Assembly (NCBI GenBank): GCA_028751875.1
Contig: CM054141.1
Span: 49,346,516 to 49,410,515 of the forward strand
Direction of reading: 5' to 3'
Origin: Rapana venosa
Taxonomy: Eukaryota; Mollusca; Gastropoda; Neogastropoda; Muricidae
Length of the DNA stretch: 64,000 nucleotides
The notes under the pieces were generated by a model. It was given only the letters and a program-made list of their open reading frames with translations, was not told where the DNA came from and made no database searches. This document shows positions 1 to 10,032 of the stretch, one piece after another (position 1 is the first letter of the stretch; every line of letters starts with the position of its first letter). The translations under genes were made by a program, and so were the position numbers.

Positions 1-35
1 ATCATATGAATATTCATTCATTCATGAAGCAATAC

Positions 36-129
36 CAGATATGTCCAGGGAAGTGAGGGTGTTGCTATGCTGCAGACATTTTATCAGATGGCCCACACCT
101 TCTCTGTCTGCCTGGCATTCTGAAAGATT
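36..129 (-). CDS. LRR gene, coding exon 6 (last in window)
   Basis: 94 bases, phase 0 to phase 1. Acceptor TTCCAG, donor GTATTG at 35. Continues exon 5 directly with NLSECQADREG and ends in LTSLDIS, the next repeat strand. The partner exon lies outside the window. Confidence 0.7.
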
Positions 130-218
130 CTGGAACATTCCAGAAAAGAAAAGAAAAACAATGTTGCTGACATGAGTGTGAGGTGTGTGTGTGTGTGTGT
201 GTGGTGGGTGCGTGTGTG

Positions 219-289
<71 letters not shown>

Positions 290-792
290 CAAGCATGCAC
301 ATGCCTGCATATAATTATGTGAGAGTGATTTGACCGAGTCTGCGGGTGTTTGTGTGTGTGTGTGTGTGTGTCTGTCTGTCTGTCTGTCTATCTGTCTGTG
401 TGACTGTCTGTGTACGTCTGTCTGCGCGTCTGGCGCTCTCGCGTTGATGCTGTGTGTACTTTAATATTGTAAACTATTTTTTCTGTAATTTATTTCTGAC
501 ATTTTACAAGTAGGTCTCTTTGTATCTTCCCCACTTCTGCAGACGCGTTTGAATGTGTACGATATATACATAATGCAGACAAAAAACATACTCTGACTGA
601 CCATAGAAAGAGACTCATAATCAAGCACATAAACTCGCAATTACATTTTTACGTGCAAAAATACATAAGTGTATTCACACACGCGCGCGCGCAAACGCAC
701 ATGCATATATACACACATGCACACACATACACGCACACGCGCGCACACACGCACGCTGACACACACATACACACAAATTCACACGTAAACAC

Positions 793-826
<34 letters not shown>

Positions 827-1691
827 CACCAAACACACACACAACACAAACACACACAAACACACACCATACACACACACATACACACAAACACACCACA
901 CACAAACACACACACACACACACAAACACACACCATACACACACACAAACACACACACACACACACACAAACACCACATACACACACACACACCACACAC
1001 ACACACACACGCACATACACACAAACACACATACACACACACACACGCACCACACACAAACACACACACACACACAACACACACACACAAAAACACACAC
1101 ACATACACACGCACAACACACACATACACACACAAACACACACACACAACACACACACACACAAACAAACACACACACTACACACACAACAACACATACA
1201 CACAAACACACACACACAAACACACACACACACACGCACACACACACACACACACAACACACACACACAACAACACACACACACACACACACACACAGTC
1301 ATGCAATCCACACACTCACAAGACACACACACAAAACATCACCCACACACATCACACACACAAAACACACAACAACACACAAACACACACACACACTCCA
1401 CACACACACACACAACACAGCACACACCAGTTCTTTGATGTGCAAGTTTTCTTCCATGACTTCGCAGAGGTAGGAGAGGCAGTGTTCAGGCAGAGCGTTG
1501 CCCGCCAGGTCTATTCGGCTGATGTTGAGACTTTCCTGCAGAAACAAAGACAAACCATCACACAGTTCTGAACGTGCCCAAGACAATGATTCAACTTAAG
1601 GTAACTGTATAGCCAAGTTTTAATATATTCAGCAATAGAAAAACTGTGCAATCAATGGAAGTCATTGCTGTATTTCATGAGGGGAAAAGGG

Positions 1692-1769
<78 letters not shown>

Positions 1770-2073
1770 ATATATTGGTTTACCTGCAATTGCTTTCTTC
1801 CTCCGTTTTTTTCTCATATGATCTATATACACATTGTGTTGTGTGTGTGTGTGTGTGTGTTGTGTGTGTGTGTGTGTGTGTGTTGTGTGCTTTATTTAGG
1901 AAAATGAGGATCAATGACAATAACACTATACAATATAATACTAAATGGCAATAACTAAAGTGGACCCCAACTGATTTTGTATAGGAAAGAGTTTAAGATA
2001 ATTATGAAGTAATTCCTTACAAACTATTCTTTGTCAATAAAATCAAACGACTCATTTCAGATATAAACACTGA

Positions 2074-2122
<49 letters not shown>

Positions 2123-5100
2123 TGTGTGTGTGTGTGTTTACGCGCGCAGATATACTTTGTGTGTGAGAGTGAGTGAGTGAATGAGTGCATGTGTGCCTGT
2201 ACATGGCTGTGTTAATGCGCGCGTGCATATAGCGCGAGCATGATGAACCCATAGGCATGCAATATCTATTCCCGAACAAGTCAAACAGACCATGTTGTGC
2301 TCACCACGATCGCGATACACAGCACTTTGAGTTCCTCTCTCGTCAGCTGAGAGTAGCTGACGTCAATGTGGCCCTTCTGCAGCCCCTCCTCTACACGCCG
2401 TGACGTCACGACCTTATGACGTCGACAGGCCCGGCGGTAGAGTGCCACCTCCTGGTTGATGTCGCTGGGTGTGTGGGCTATATGAAATCAATAACAATCA
2501 CACAGGGAAAAAGTCTGACCTAAATGGTAAAAGTATCCTTCTTTAAAAAGAGATTTAAAAAACAACAGATAAATAAAACAGAAAACAACAACAAAACAAT
2601 AACTAAACACTAAGGCTATACAAAAGCTCTGAGACAGAATAAAAGCACCAACGACCCCCCCCCCCCCCCTCCCCAAAAAAACCCAACAACAACAACAAAC
2701 ACAACACAACAACAACACAAAAACAAAAAACAAGAGAAAAACGGAAACTATCACATGCATGGCAAACATAAAATCAAAATGGTAATACTACCAGGCTTCG
2801 ATCCAACCCCATCCAATCTTGTTGTTTATAGACCCCTCGACCACAGAGGCCATATCGGGGTTGTCACCTCCACCTAGATAGGATACATAAGCTGAAAAAC
2901 ATACAGTTATTAAAAAGCACATTAGACCTACCTGTATAATAATACACACGCGTACACAACATACTCCTTAACATCCAACTTACCATACTCTAAATCGGAA
3001 TCAGAATCAAACTGGTCACTGTTCTCAGAGTCAGGTTGTGATAAAGTACCACTGCTTGCCGCGCGACTTCTTCGACGGTGTTGCTGCGCATGCGCCTCTT
3101 TGGATCTTGACTGCTTCCGCTTTGACGATCTCACCCTCGTATGGAAGGAGAGAGTGGAGGAGGTGCTGGTGGGCCTACTGCAGGGTCTAGTTCTACTGTG
3201 AGGTCTGCTGCAAGAGTGTGATGATTGTGACGCCTCGCTGTTTCCTGAGCTGAGTCGATTGCGATGTTTGGACCCCTTGTCTGCGGCACCTTTGCCTGAG
3301 TGAGTTCTCTTGTGGTGGGAGGCAGCGCTGGCACCGCGCTTCCCTGACCCGTTTCTTTTGGCACTGTCCTTTTTGTTGCTGCCATCACTTTGTGCATTGA
3401 CATTTCCTCGTTCGGTGGGCAAGTTTTGTTTATTATTTTTCTTTTTTGCTGATGTTCTTACGGAATTGAGAGGTGTTTTGGAAGGACTGTCGTCATTGGG
3501 AGAGATGTGTTCTACAATTCTCACTTCTTTCTCTCTTCGAGTGGTGGCGCCATTTTCGTTGGGTTGATCGGCGCGGGGGGTATCGTCTGCATCCGGAGCA
3601 AAAAGTAGCACCCCTTCGTTGATGATTTTGGGCACAGGTTTAAGTTGCGGGGGTGGTGAGTCACTCCCACAGGCCACGCTAAGCGCGAATTGGACTTCGT
3701 CTGGCAGCTGAAAGTTTTTGTCTTTGACTTTTCCGAAATTTGTGGTGTTCCGGTCAATTTTTTTCTTCTCTTTTTGTACCTGAAACATGGAAACAGTAAA
3801 TCATCATTTCAACTGAAATATTTGGGAATCAGAGAGTGCGTGAGTGAGCTAGAGATGGGGAAGAGACAGACAGACAGACAGACAGAGAGATAGACAAACA
3901 GACAGACGTTGACATCATCGTCATTGTCTTCATTTTCAACATATTTTCACTATTAGTGACATTAGAGAAAGGCAGCTTTGGGGAAGAGAAAGTGGAAAGG
4001 AACGGTGTGGGCGTAAGAATGCAAAGGCAGAAGGTTGACAACAAAATGAATGTGTCCGTATAGTTTTTAATGTATTTTAAACATCTATAAAAGTATCATC
4101 ACCCTGCACAGGCGGAACACATTGGATCCATCTTAATCAAGGATGGCAGCTCATCAAAAGAGATTTTTTTAAAAACAAGACTCAGCCTGGCCGTACCTGC
4201 AATAACAAGACTCAATACTTTCTAGACAAGCAACTCCATCAACTTTTCAGTAGGGCTGAAACTTTACACGTTCTTAGTGATTTCAGTCCTCCTCCATGGA
4301 TGCTGGACACTGACAGCCGACCTGGGGAGCAGAATCCGGGCATCGGAATGTAAATGCTTCACAAAATTCTTGTACACCACGTACACAGAGCACGTGACAA
4401 AAGACTATGTCAAGCAGCAAGTAAACATCTATTCTGATAGGCGCAGGAACCTCTTCCAACACAATCAAGAGACTTGATGGTTATGGCCATGTCTCCATGT
4501 CCTGGCTCCTCAACTGTACAAAGTTGTTCTGCAGGGCACTGTGGAAGGCAAGCAGTGTAACCAAGAAAAAGCTAGTCTAGTAACTTCAAAAACTAGACTC
4601 TGAGGCTCGTTGCCCAACTTCTGCCCAAACAGAAGGCTGGGAGTGCTGACATGCTCTCTGTGCCGAGAGGTCCACGCTGCCACCCTGACAAACATCAACG
4701 ACGCATGTAGAACAGACGAGAGGATAATCTCCAATCTTTACATACGATATGGGACTAAACTGTCTACGTATTGCTTCAAAGTCTCATATAATTATATGAA
4801 AAGATGGTAGTTTTTTAAAAAATCGGTTTTTAATCAGACATGTGGTTTTTACTGTAGCACAGCCTGCAGTTTTAATTTCTTGATGTATGGCTGAGAGTGT
4901 CTTTGTGACCTGGGATTGACTTGACCTCTCTCTGAACTGCAGGAAGAGTTATTGCGGGACAATACGGAAACTTCAGACATTGTGCCTGAGGCAAGTTGAC
5001 CTGGCAGAGGCTGCCTCTCTCCAAGTCGTGGAGTGCTGGCAGTGCAACACAATGCATTGCAGTTCAATACGTTACACTATACTACACTACACCACACTAC

Positions 5101-6746
5101 TACACCACACCACACTACACTACACCACACCACACCACACCACACCACACCACACTACACTACACTACACTACACCACACCACACTACACTACACTACAC
5201 TACACAACACTTCACTACACCACAGCACACTACACTACACTATAAATCAATACAGACATACAATGCAACGTGACCACACAAAAAACAACCTCATTAATTC
5301 CTAACAACTGCATCAGGAAAAAAACAATAACAAAAGGAAAAAAAACAACTTCACATATACACAAAGCTCGACCACTTCTGTCTCCGAACCATTCAGCATA
5401 TTTGAACTGAAGTGCTACCTAATATTTTTGATTTGTTTGAACCTTTTTCTTTCAGAAATTGACAACATATTTTTTGCGGCTACCTTTATGGTGGATAAAA
5501 CTGTCGCATTCGCAAAATCTCACCTTGGGTGTCTCAAAGCTTTAGCTGAAGAACGAAGAAAAAATCATCATTTTATGCAAAATACCAGACAAAACTTCAC
5601 AATCTGTGAAGTTGATCGTTGCAAGAAATAATCGTGTATTTGGCAACAGCAGATGGGTATTTTTTTTCTTTCACTTGTTTCTTTGTTTGGATTGTTTGTT
5701 TTGTTGACATGGGTGGAGGTGGGTTCTGTAATGCTCAACACGCCCAAGACACACATTGCCTGAAAGATTGAATGCCGTGTGTTAATGCCTCCTTAAGAAG
5801 TTCCGGAAAACGTCATGTCGTGGACAAAACCGGGTAATCTTTTTAACGGTTTTCGTAACGCTCGCCATTCATCTTGTAATTAACATAAACCAAACACCCA
5901 GTAACATTATAAAACAAAATGAAACTAAACAAACAAACAAACATAGAAATGCATTATATTGGTGTCAAGCAGAATCATTTAATCCAATCAGAGATAATTT
6001 TCCACTGTTGTTTATCAGTTGCTGTTGTGTTCTTAGTTGCTTGGATTTTTCGTGTGGACCAGTGGTCTTGAGGTAACCCACCTCCATAGAAAGCGAGGTG
6101 TGCGGTTTCGATCTTTGGTTGTGCCTGACCTTTTTTTCACCATCCACTAGTCCTTGAGTGGGGTACTGGGTATCAGTCTTTCGGATGAGATGATAAGCTG
6201 AGATCCTTTGTGCAGCAGGCAGTTAGCGCTCATAACAGAACGCACGGCAGCAAGAGGTTTGTCCCTGGCAGAATTCTGTTGAAAAAAGCCATTCTGATAG
6301 GGAAACAAAATACACATGAAGATAGAAAGCATACTTTAATGGGTGGCATTGGTCATGTGGCGGCGTGCTTTCCACGGGAAGAGCAGTTTAACTTTCACGC
6401 AGAGAATTCTGCTGTGACTGAAAGTAATACAATATGATGTAATATACTACAATACAATATTCCATTTTCTATTTAAATCTAGACATCAGCATACCTTCAG
6501 GGCATTGTACTTCTGTTGGAAGAGCCTTTTCTGCAGTTCTGCTATTTCGATTTCCTCCGAAACGTCAGGAATGCTAGAGTTTTCACTTTGCTGTCTTTGC
6601 AGATTCAGTCTGGGGGGATGCACAGGCGAAATTCCCCGATCATAAGCCTCGTCTGCTCCAGAGGAGGCGAGGGAAACAGTAGAAAGACCTAAGTTTTGTC
6701 CCTTCACAACTCCTAGTCCGTTTCCGGATGTTGAGTTCTCTCCCAT
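36..6746 (-). CDS. Leucine-rich-repeat protein gene, 5' part (six exons, runs off left edge)
   Basis: Coding exons, in transcript order: 6746-6495, 3779-2984, 2891-2792, 2477-2305, 1535-1428, 129-36. The first about 350 residues are low-complexity: Ser-rich, then a Lys/Arg/Ser-rich stretch (around 3050-3450) typical of disordered nuclear or cytoskeletal linkers. A 33-residue exon rich in Gly and Trp follows. The last three exons form ribonuclease-inhibitor-type leucine-rich repeats with the LxxxxIDLAGNxL and LxSLDIS patterns. Such repeats build a curved solenoid for protein binding. The section before the repeats resembles LRRC74/LRRC34-type proteins, but I cannot fix an orthologue. Start Met at 6746 heads the only long open exon upstream of the Lys-rich exon, and it ends in a clean donor. 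Phases agree at every junction except exon 3 to exon 4. The last exon ends at a GTATTG donor at 35, so the gene continues to the left. Confidence 0.7.
182..286 (+). repeat. (GT)n microsatellite
   Basis: Nearly pure GT with a few interruptions, in the intron between LRR exons 5 and 6. Its His/Thr ORFs are frame artefacts of the dinucleotide. Confidence 0.95.
660..1427 (+). repeat. CA-rich interrupted satellite block
   Basis: About 770 bases of ACAC with regular interruptions (AAACACAC, CACCACAC, ACATACAC). It is not a pure dinucleotide: 20-60 base higher-order units recur, which suggests repeated unequal exchange. It lies in the same LRR intron and reaches the donor of exon 5. Confidence 0.9.
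1428..1535 (-). CDS. LRR gene, coding exon 5
   Basis: 36 codons, phase 0 at both ends. Acceptor CTGCAG, donor GTGTGT. Encodes one full repeat with ISRIDLAGNALPEHC. Exon length of about one repeat fits ribonuclease-inhibitor-type LRR genes. It abuts the CA-rich tandem block at its 3' side. Confidence 0.75.
1696..1762 (+). repeat. (TA)n microsatellite
   Basis: More than 30 TA units, intronic. Two (GT)n tracts follow at 1833-1885 and 2076-2137. Nothing else is seen between LRR exons 4 and 5. Confidence 0.95.
2305..2477 (-). CDS. LRR gene, coding exon 4
   Basis: 173 bases ending in phase 0 at donor GTGAGC. One frame is open throughout: basic helix (LYRRACRRHKVVTSRR) followed by the first repeat-like strand (VSYSQLTREELKVLCIAIV). 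Acceptor ATATAG. CpG-rich compared with the flanking intron sequence. Confidence 0.7.
2792..2891 (-). CDS. LRR gene, coding exon 3
   Basis: 100 bases. Acceptor TTTTTCAG, donor GTAGTA. Only one frame is open, and it continues exon 2 through a G|CT split codon. Encodes a Gly/Asp segment ending IGWGWIEAW. The 3' phase (2) does not match the open frame of the next exon; see findings. Confidence 0.6.
2984..3779 (-). CDS. LRR gene, coding exon 2 (Ser/Arg/Lys-rich linker)
   Basis: 796 bases, phase 0 to phase 1. Acceptor TTTCAG, donor GTAAGT. Encodes a basic, Ser-rich disordered stretch with many SR, SK and RR steps, then an acidic end (SDSDLEY). The only feature giving local GC-rich coding bias between 2,900 and 3,800. 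Confidence 0.75.
4250..4740 (+). mobile_element. Decayed LINE, 3' part of an endonuclease-RT element
   Basis: Broken reading frames recover the C-terminal signature of endonuclease/reverse-transcriptase LINEs: LLHGCWTLTADL followed by CKCFTKFLYTTYTEHVT, then VVLQGTVEG, the position of the KTxLQGTLEGGRRRG motif in intact copies. Stops and frameshifts throughout; no functional ORF. It lies in LRR intron 1. Confidence 0.6.
5070..5245 (+). repeat. Degenerate ACTAC/ACCAC tandem repeat
   Basis: Pentamers ACTAC and ACCAC alternate over about 175 bases. The flank at 4890-5045 resembles a segment at 53070-53200, so the repeat may be the tail of an interspersed element. I see nothing supportable between 5250 and 6030. 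Confidence 0.75.
6040..6440 (+). mobile_element. SINE copy with 80-nt conserved core
   Basis: A weak tRNA-like head (B-box-like GGTTTCGATC near 6100) is followed by a body and by the core that recurs at 48988-49060, 52912-52985 and 56855-56940 (key words GAAGAGCAG, CACGCAGAGAA, CTGTGACTGAAAG). It ends in an AATACAAT-type tail just before LRR exon 1. Core-bearing SINEs of this kind are widespread in molluscs. Confidence 0.6.
6495..6746 (-). CDS. LRR gene, coding exon 1
   Basis: 84 codons from Met at 6746, phase 0 at its 3' end, donor GTATGC. Ser/Gly-rich start, ending in a short Glu/Lys/Gln-rich segment (EIAELQKRLFQQKYN) likely to be helical or coiled coil. Confidence 0.65.
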
Positions 6747-7590
6747 GCTTGAATGTAAGATGATGAGCTCGGTATTCCGATGTAAAATAAATCAGTTTAG
6801 ACGGCTTACATTACATACGCTGTTTAAAATGTTCTAAATAAACTCGCAATTGAGGTTCTTTGCTCTTCACACTGCATCAGGTAATTCATGATGACGAAGA
6901 AAGTTCCTTCTGGAAGCTACCTGAAGAAAGGATGAAGCCCCAACTGAGTTTAATTCCTTTGAAATTACCAGCTACCGAAAATGTCTTCTGACTTACTACT
7001 GGCCTACACGGTCTATAAACTTGATCTGATATAACAGCAGACTGCACATACTCCATCCAGCGGTCTCGACTACTTCTTAAAATGCTTTCTTTTCTTTATC
7101 ACTGTTTTACTAATGATCTGTCTTCTTCAGAAACGAATTATTCCCCAGCTTCAGTCCACTTTGTACTCCATTCAGAAATCAGCACACAAAGTCGTCTCCC
7201 ACACACGTAGAACTGACTGACTACAATATCACGCATCGCAGCTTCCTGCCAAAAACACCAAGCCTCTTATACCGGGTAACTTTTGGGCTGTGCTTTAAGC
7301 TTAGCCACTTAAGTAGATCTAATGCGTGCAATCTGCACAACATGTCCAGTCTTCCCTTCCATGCTGCGATTAGCCGAGGCTGAAAGTTAATCCGCACTGG
7401 ATTAACTCTCCCCTTGCAAGTCGCCGCTAGCTGAATGGGGGTTGTGTTGTAGCGGCTTACAGACCGGCCGTAATGGGCAGGGGTAGGCGTTGAACCTCTC
7501 TAAGTTGTCTATAATCAATCAGTACTGTGACACTTCCCTTTGTTTTGTGACGCTCTGCTATGATTTGAGGGCTGTGTAGGTGTCTGCCTG

Positions 7591-7653
<63 letters not shown>

Positions 7654-7674
7654 ACAAGCATAAGAATTCTCTAC

Positions 7675-7990
7675 AGATTCGATGAAGAGGGCAACACTGT
7701 TGGCCTTAAGTTAAATGCCAGAAAAGATCAGAGTGATACACATTAATAGTGCAGTCACCCTCGAAATATCAAAATCAATGGAACAGATCTGGAATATGTT
7801 CACAATTTCAAATATTTAGGCTCCCTGAAAGAGAACAGTGGCTCCAGACTACAGGACCTCAAAGCTAGAATCGGTATGGCCAAGCAAAAGATGAATCAAT
7901 TAAAGGACATGTTGGAAAGACAGAGGCATACCTACATATCTCAAATGTAGAACTGTCAAAACACTCATCTGGCCTCTATTGCTGTGTGGG
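7675..7990 (+). mobile_element. LINE reverse-transcriptase fragment (endonuclease-RT type)
   Basis: Reads GLKLNARKDQ, then HNFKYLGSLKENSGS, then LKARIGMAKQKMNQL. This is the segment after the catalytic domain in the same LINE group as the relics at 4250 and 61950. Stops interrupt it, and it merges into a repeat copy at about 8010. Confidence 0.65.
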
Positions 7991-8089
7991 TCAGAAGCCT
8001 GGATAAACAATCATGGAAAGTTACATTTTATCAAACTGGCCTGTCAGTTATTGAAGCCAGGAAAGCGATACGGTCTACTTTAAATATGT

Positions 8090-8440
8090 TGTTAGGCTTA
8101 TGCCTTGAAATGTCGAGATTGTCTTCATCCACGACAAGCTTACCACATAACAACAGGTAATCTTCTGTAAATGAGAAAAATCCTCTGAAGCCAGAGTTTG
8201 GCCGCCTATAATTATGGCGATGTACTTAAAAACAGCCATACACGTAAACTTCAATCCAGCAGTGTGTACTCACGGTTTCACAGTGATTCCGATGTGTGAT
8301 GAGTGAGACTTGAGTAAATATTCTGGGTGACTCTCAGCATGTCAAGCTAGGGAATGCCCAACAAGAACAACATCATCAACAACAAGAACAACAACAGCAA
8401 CATCAACAACAAGAACAACAACAGCAACAACAACAAATGA
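8090..8440 (+). repeat. Interspersed repeat family X, copy 1, with (AAC)n tail
   Basis: Shares blocks with 26805-27130 and 61515-61850: GATTGTCTTCATCC, then CAGTGTGTACTC, then GTGATGAGTGAGAC, then GGGAATGCCCAACAA. The AAC-rich tail marks this side as the 3' end of a retrotransposed non-coding element. Confidence 0.6.
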
Positions 8441-9424
8441 CTACATATTTTTGCCCATTATTATTAATCACGAAAAACTAAGAATGGCAATGCTTATTTC
8501 AGTTTGTGTTGAAGGTGAAGGATCATAATTATAATAATTATGTCTAAAGCGACACTCCCTGTGCACGTATGCCTAATCACGCTGAGAATAACATGGAAGG
8601 CCGTAAGAGATTAACGGTATCTGCATTTTGTGACAGTAGGTAATGTTCACTCATGCAGAAGATTAAAAACATTACCGTGAATGTGAGAATATAATCCTGA
8701 ACATTCACAGGCTGTGTAGGTCTACGAACTCTTCTGACCAAATTATTTGTTTCCAATTCTCGGCATACCTGGGGCAGGCACTAAAACGGTACCGGATAAG
8801 ACTGGTTCACATTATTCTTGCGACACATTATGTCCTGGGGAAAAAATATATTGTCGAAAGCGTTAAATACACGTTCTACAAGTCCGGAAAAGAAACTGTT
8901 TAACCATTTTAATTCTACGTTTGTAGCAAAACCTCTCGCTTTGGAATGGGTAAGAAAACTAAACAAGAATTGTGTTTGGTGCAGTAATCTCATGCTATAA
9001 AGGTAAAACGTCCTTAGAGCTAGTTTTTGATAGAATAGTGACGAAATCCCTGGTGAAATAATAATCCCTGCAAAACAGCTTTATATACAGATCCAGAGTT
9101 CAAAGAGCTGAGCCGTTTCAATTGTTTCAGATTTTTAGGAAACATTTTGACCAAACGATGTCCATCTGCATGAATGCCAAAACAAACAAGTTTTGCCTTA
9201 TTGTAACTAAATGACAACACAAATATAATGACAAACTACTGATTCTCGAATACGTTTTGAAGATAGTATGTATTTGAAATGATCTCTTTGTTGGTCTGAA
9301 AAGGGAAAAAATTGAGAGCATGGGTTGTTTATTTTCAAAACGATAGGGTCTTCGGTCCAGATATTCTCATTAATGGACATCTATGTACCCTCTTATTTGA
9401 ATGTACTGTTCTGGACTTTTTTGT

Positions 9425-9488
9425 TTGGTTGGTTGGTTGGTTAGCTGGTTGGTTGGTTGGTTGGTTGGCTGGTTGGCTGGTTGGTTGA
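9425..9488 (+). repeat. (GGTT)n microsatellite
   Basis: GGTT and GGCT tetramers, about 250 bases upstream of the putative kinase start. Confidence 0.9.
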
Positions 9489-9736
9489 TTTTTTTTCTTT
9501 TCTTTTTTCTATCTTCTTGTTGTTTTTGTTGTTGTCGTTAATTTGTTTCTATCTGCCTTGTTTGTTTCTCCGTCTTCTTTTCTTACTAGTTTTATGTTTG
9601 ATTTACACCTATCATTTCTACTCCAACTACATCATGTGCTCCATATGCCATTGTTCATTATGTGTGTATCTTTGTGTGGTTTTTGTCATGCAATAAAGCG
9701 CCTTTTAGTTCTAAACGGACGGAGCTTCATTCTTTG

Positions 9737-10032
9737 ATGTCGCCATTCTCACTTATTCGGCAAATTTCTCAGTCTCTCGCAATGAATGGCATCAAACTGT
9801 ACAACCTAAACCTCAGGACATGTCAAAATACTCATCCTTATCATCCAAAAGCAGACCACCCCAACAGATTACCCGTAACTCGTCAGAGATCTAAACACGT
9901 CACACCCAACACGTCACACCCAGCCTATCCAGTAAGCGCTAGCCTAATGGTGATCACAGATGGATCGACCAGAACCCGTACAGCAAACGACAAGACACCA
10001 AAGAAAGTGAGGCGCGCCATCGGAGAAGAGAG
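9737..10032 (+). CDS. Kinase gene, putative coding exon 1
   Basis: Open from Met 9737 (second Met 9782) to donor GTATGA. CpG-rich, unlike its flanks. It ends with AG in phase 2, exactly what the next recognised exon (T|GAT) needs, giving IGEERSDGLGKENAKL. An acceptor-like TTTCTCAG at 9766-9773 would allow a non-coding exon further upstream, with Met 9782 as the start. Ends in a basic segment (KKVRRAIGEER). Confidence 0.5.

Larger units (their letters stand above)
6747..9736. other. Intergenic region between LRR gene and kinase gene
   Basis: Head-to-head spacer of about 3 kb. It holds a LINE fragment, a (CT)n tract at 7590-7651, one copy of a 300-bp repeat family and a (GGTT)n tract at 9425-9488. 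I see no convincing exon or promoter motif in 8450-9420. The 5' UTR of the LRR gene should start somewhere just above 6746. Confidence 0.5.

Noticed and set aside
649..1438. Long ORFs of alternating His/Thr or Cys/Val
   Set aside because: They are translations of the CA/GT block in several frames at once, and no splice or domain context supports them.
5428..5631. 67-codon plus-strand ORF in the LRR intron
   Set aside because: AT-rich, with no recognised domain, no good splice sites and no similarity to neighbouring exons.
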